From Paenibacillus phytohabitans (lineage in GTDB: Bacteria > Bacillota > Bacilli > Paenibacillales > Paenibacillaceae), in the NCBI RefSeq assembly GCF_013141775.1, contig NZ_WHOB01000016.1, positions 310,001 through 374,000 of the forward strand: a stretch of DNA of 64,000 nucleotides, given 5' to 3'. Position 1 is the first letter of the stretch, and each line of letters starts with the position of its first letter. The notes beneath the pieces are model-generated. The model did not search any database, had not been told where the DNA came from, and saw nothing but the letters and a program-made list of their open reading frames with translations. Of this stretch, positions 63,978-64,000 are shown one piece after another. Made by a program: the position numbers and the translations under genes.

Positions 63978-64000
63978 GTGTCTAATCTCCTTTTACAATC

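Overview
The window looks like a piece of a Paenibacillus-type chromosome (endospore-forming Bacillota, moderate GC). The grounds are spore genes (spoVS, spoIIIE, sleB, two dpaA copies with dpaB), strong AGGAGG ribosome binding sites, frequent TTG and GTG starts, and a gene order that follows the sigD-to-spoVS stretch of Bacillus subtilis. Almost everything is on the minus strand, so the biological reading direction is from 64000 down to 1. The only plus-strand gene is the regulator/lipoprotein ORF at 20.1-22.1 kb.

In reading direction, 64.0-55.4 kb holds a swrB-like gene, an MltG-like membrane protein, rpsB-tsf-pyrH-frr (translation, UMP kinase), uppS-cdsA-dxr (isoprenoid and phospholipid precursors) and the site-2 protease rseP. 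55.3-40.5 kb holds proS (the short archaeal/eukaryotic-like form), polC, then rimP-nusA-ylxR-ylxQ-infB-rbfA-nrnA-truB-ribF-rpsO. 40.4-35.2 kb holds pnp, ylxY, an M16 peptidase (mlpA) and dut. 34.8-30.0 kb is the dipicolinate/lysine block: dpaA, dpaB, a second dpaA where B. subtilis has asd, then dapG and dapA. 29.5-22.2 kb holds rnjB with a long structured leader, an ECF sigma/anti-sigma pair, tepA, ylzJ and spoIIIE. 20-18.9 kb is accessory: the plus-strand AraC/siderophore-lipoprotein ORF and sleB. 18.9-8.0 kb holds ymfF-ymfH-ymfI-ymfJ-ymfK-ymfM, a 53-residue membrane protein, yajQ, pgsA, cinA, recA and recX. 7.7-1 holds rny, ymdB, spoVS, an M19 dipeptidase, a PduL-type phosphotransacylase and a large PAS-GGDEF-EAL-(PilZ) cyclic-di-GMP protein cut by the window edge.

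Most of the window is ordinary core genome. The most unusual locus is 20095-22134. A Fur-boxed AraC regulator runs without a stop codon into a complete siderophore-binding lipoprotein. The junction contains a perfect 15-bp Fur box, a plausible promoter, a strong Shine-Dalgarno and an ATG followed by an intact signal peptide and lipobox. It can therefore be read as a Btr-like sensor fusion, as two nested genes, or as both. Other points of interest are the dpaA duplication that flanks dpaB and occupies the asd position, the structured rnjB leader, a ymdB reading frame whose only well-placed start is ATT, a direct repeat in the rny-ymdB gap, dispersed CCCCACTTTGTGGGG hairpins, and a nine-copy 30-bp repeat in infB.

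All calls come from reading the sequence and from family knowledge. No database search was run. Where my start codon differs from the longest open frame, the choice was made from the Shine-Dalgarno and from family N-termini.
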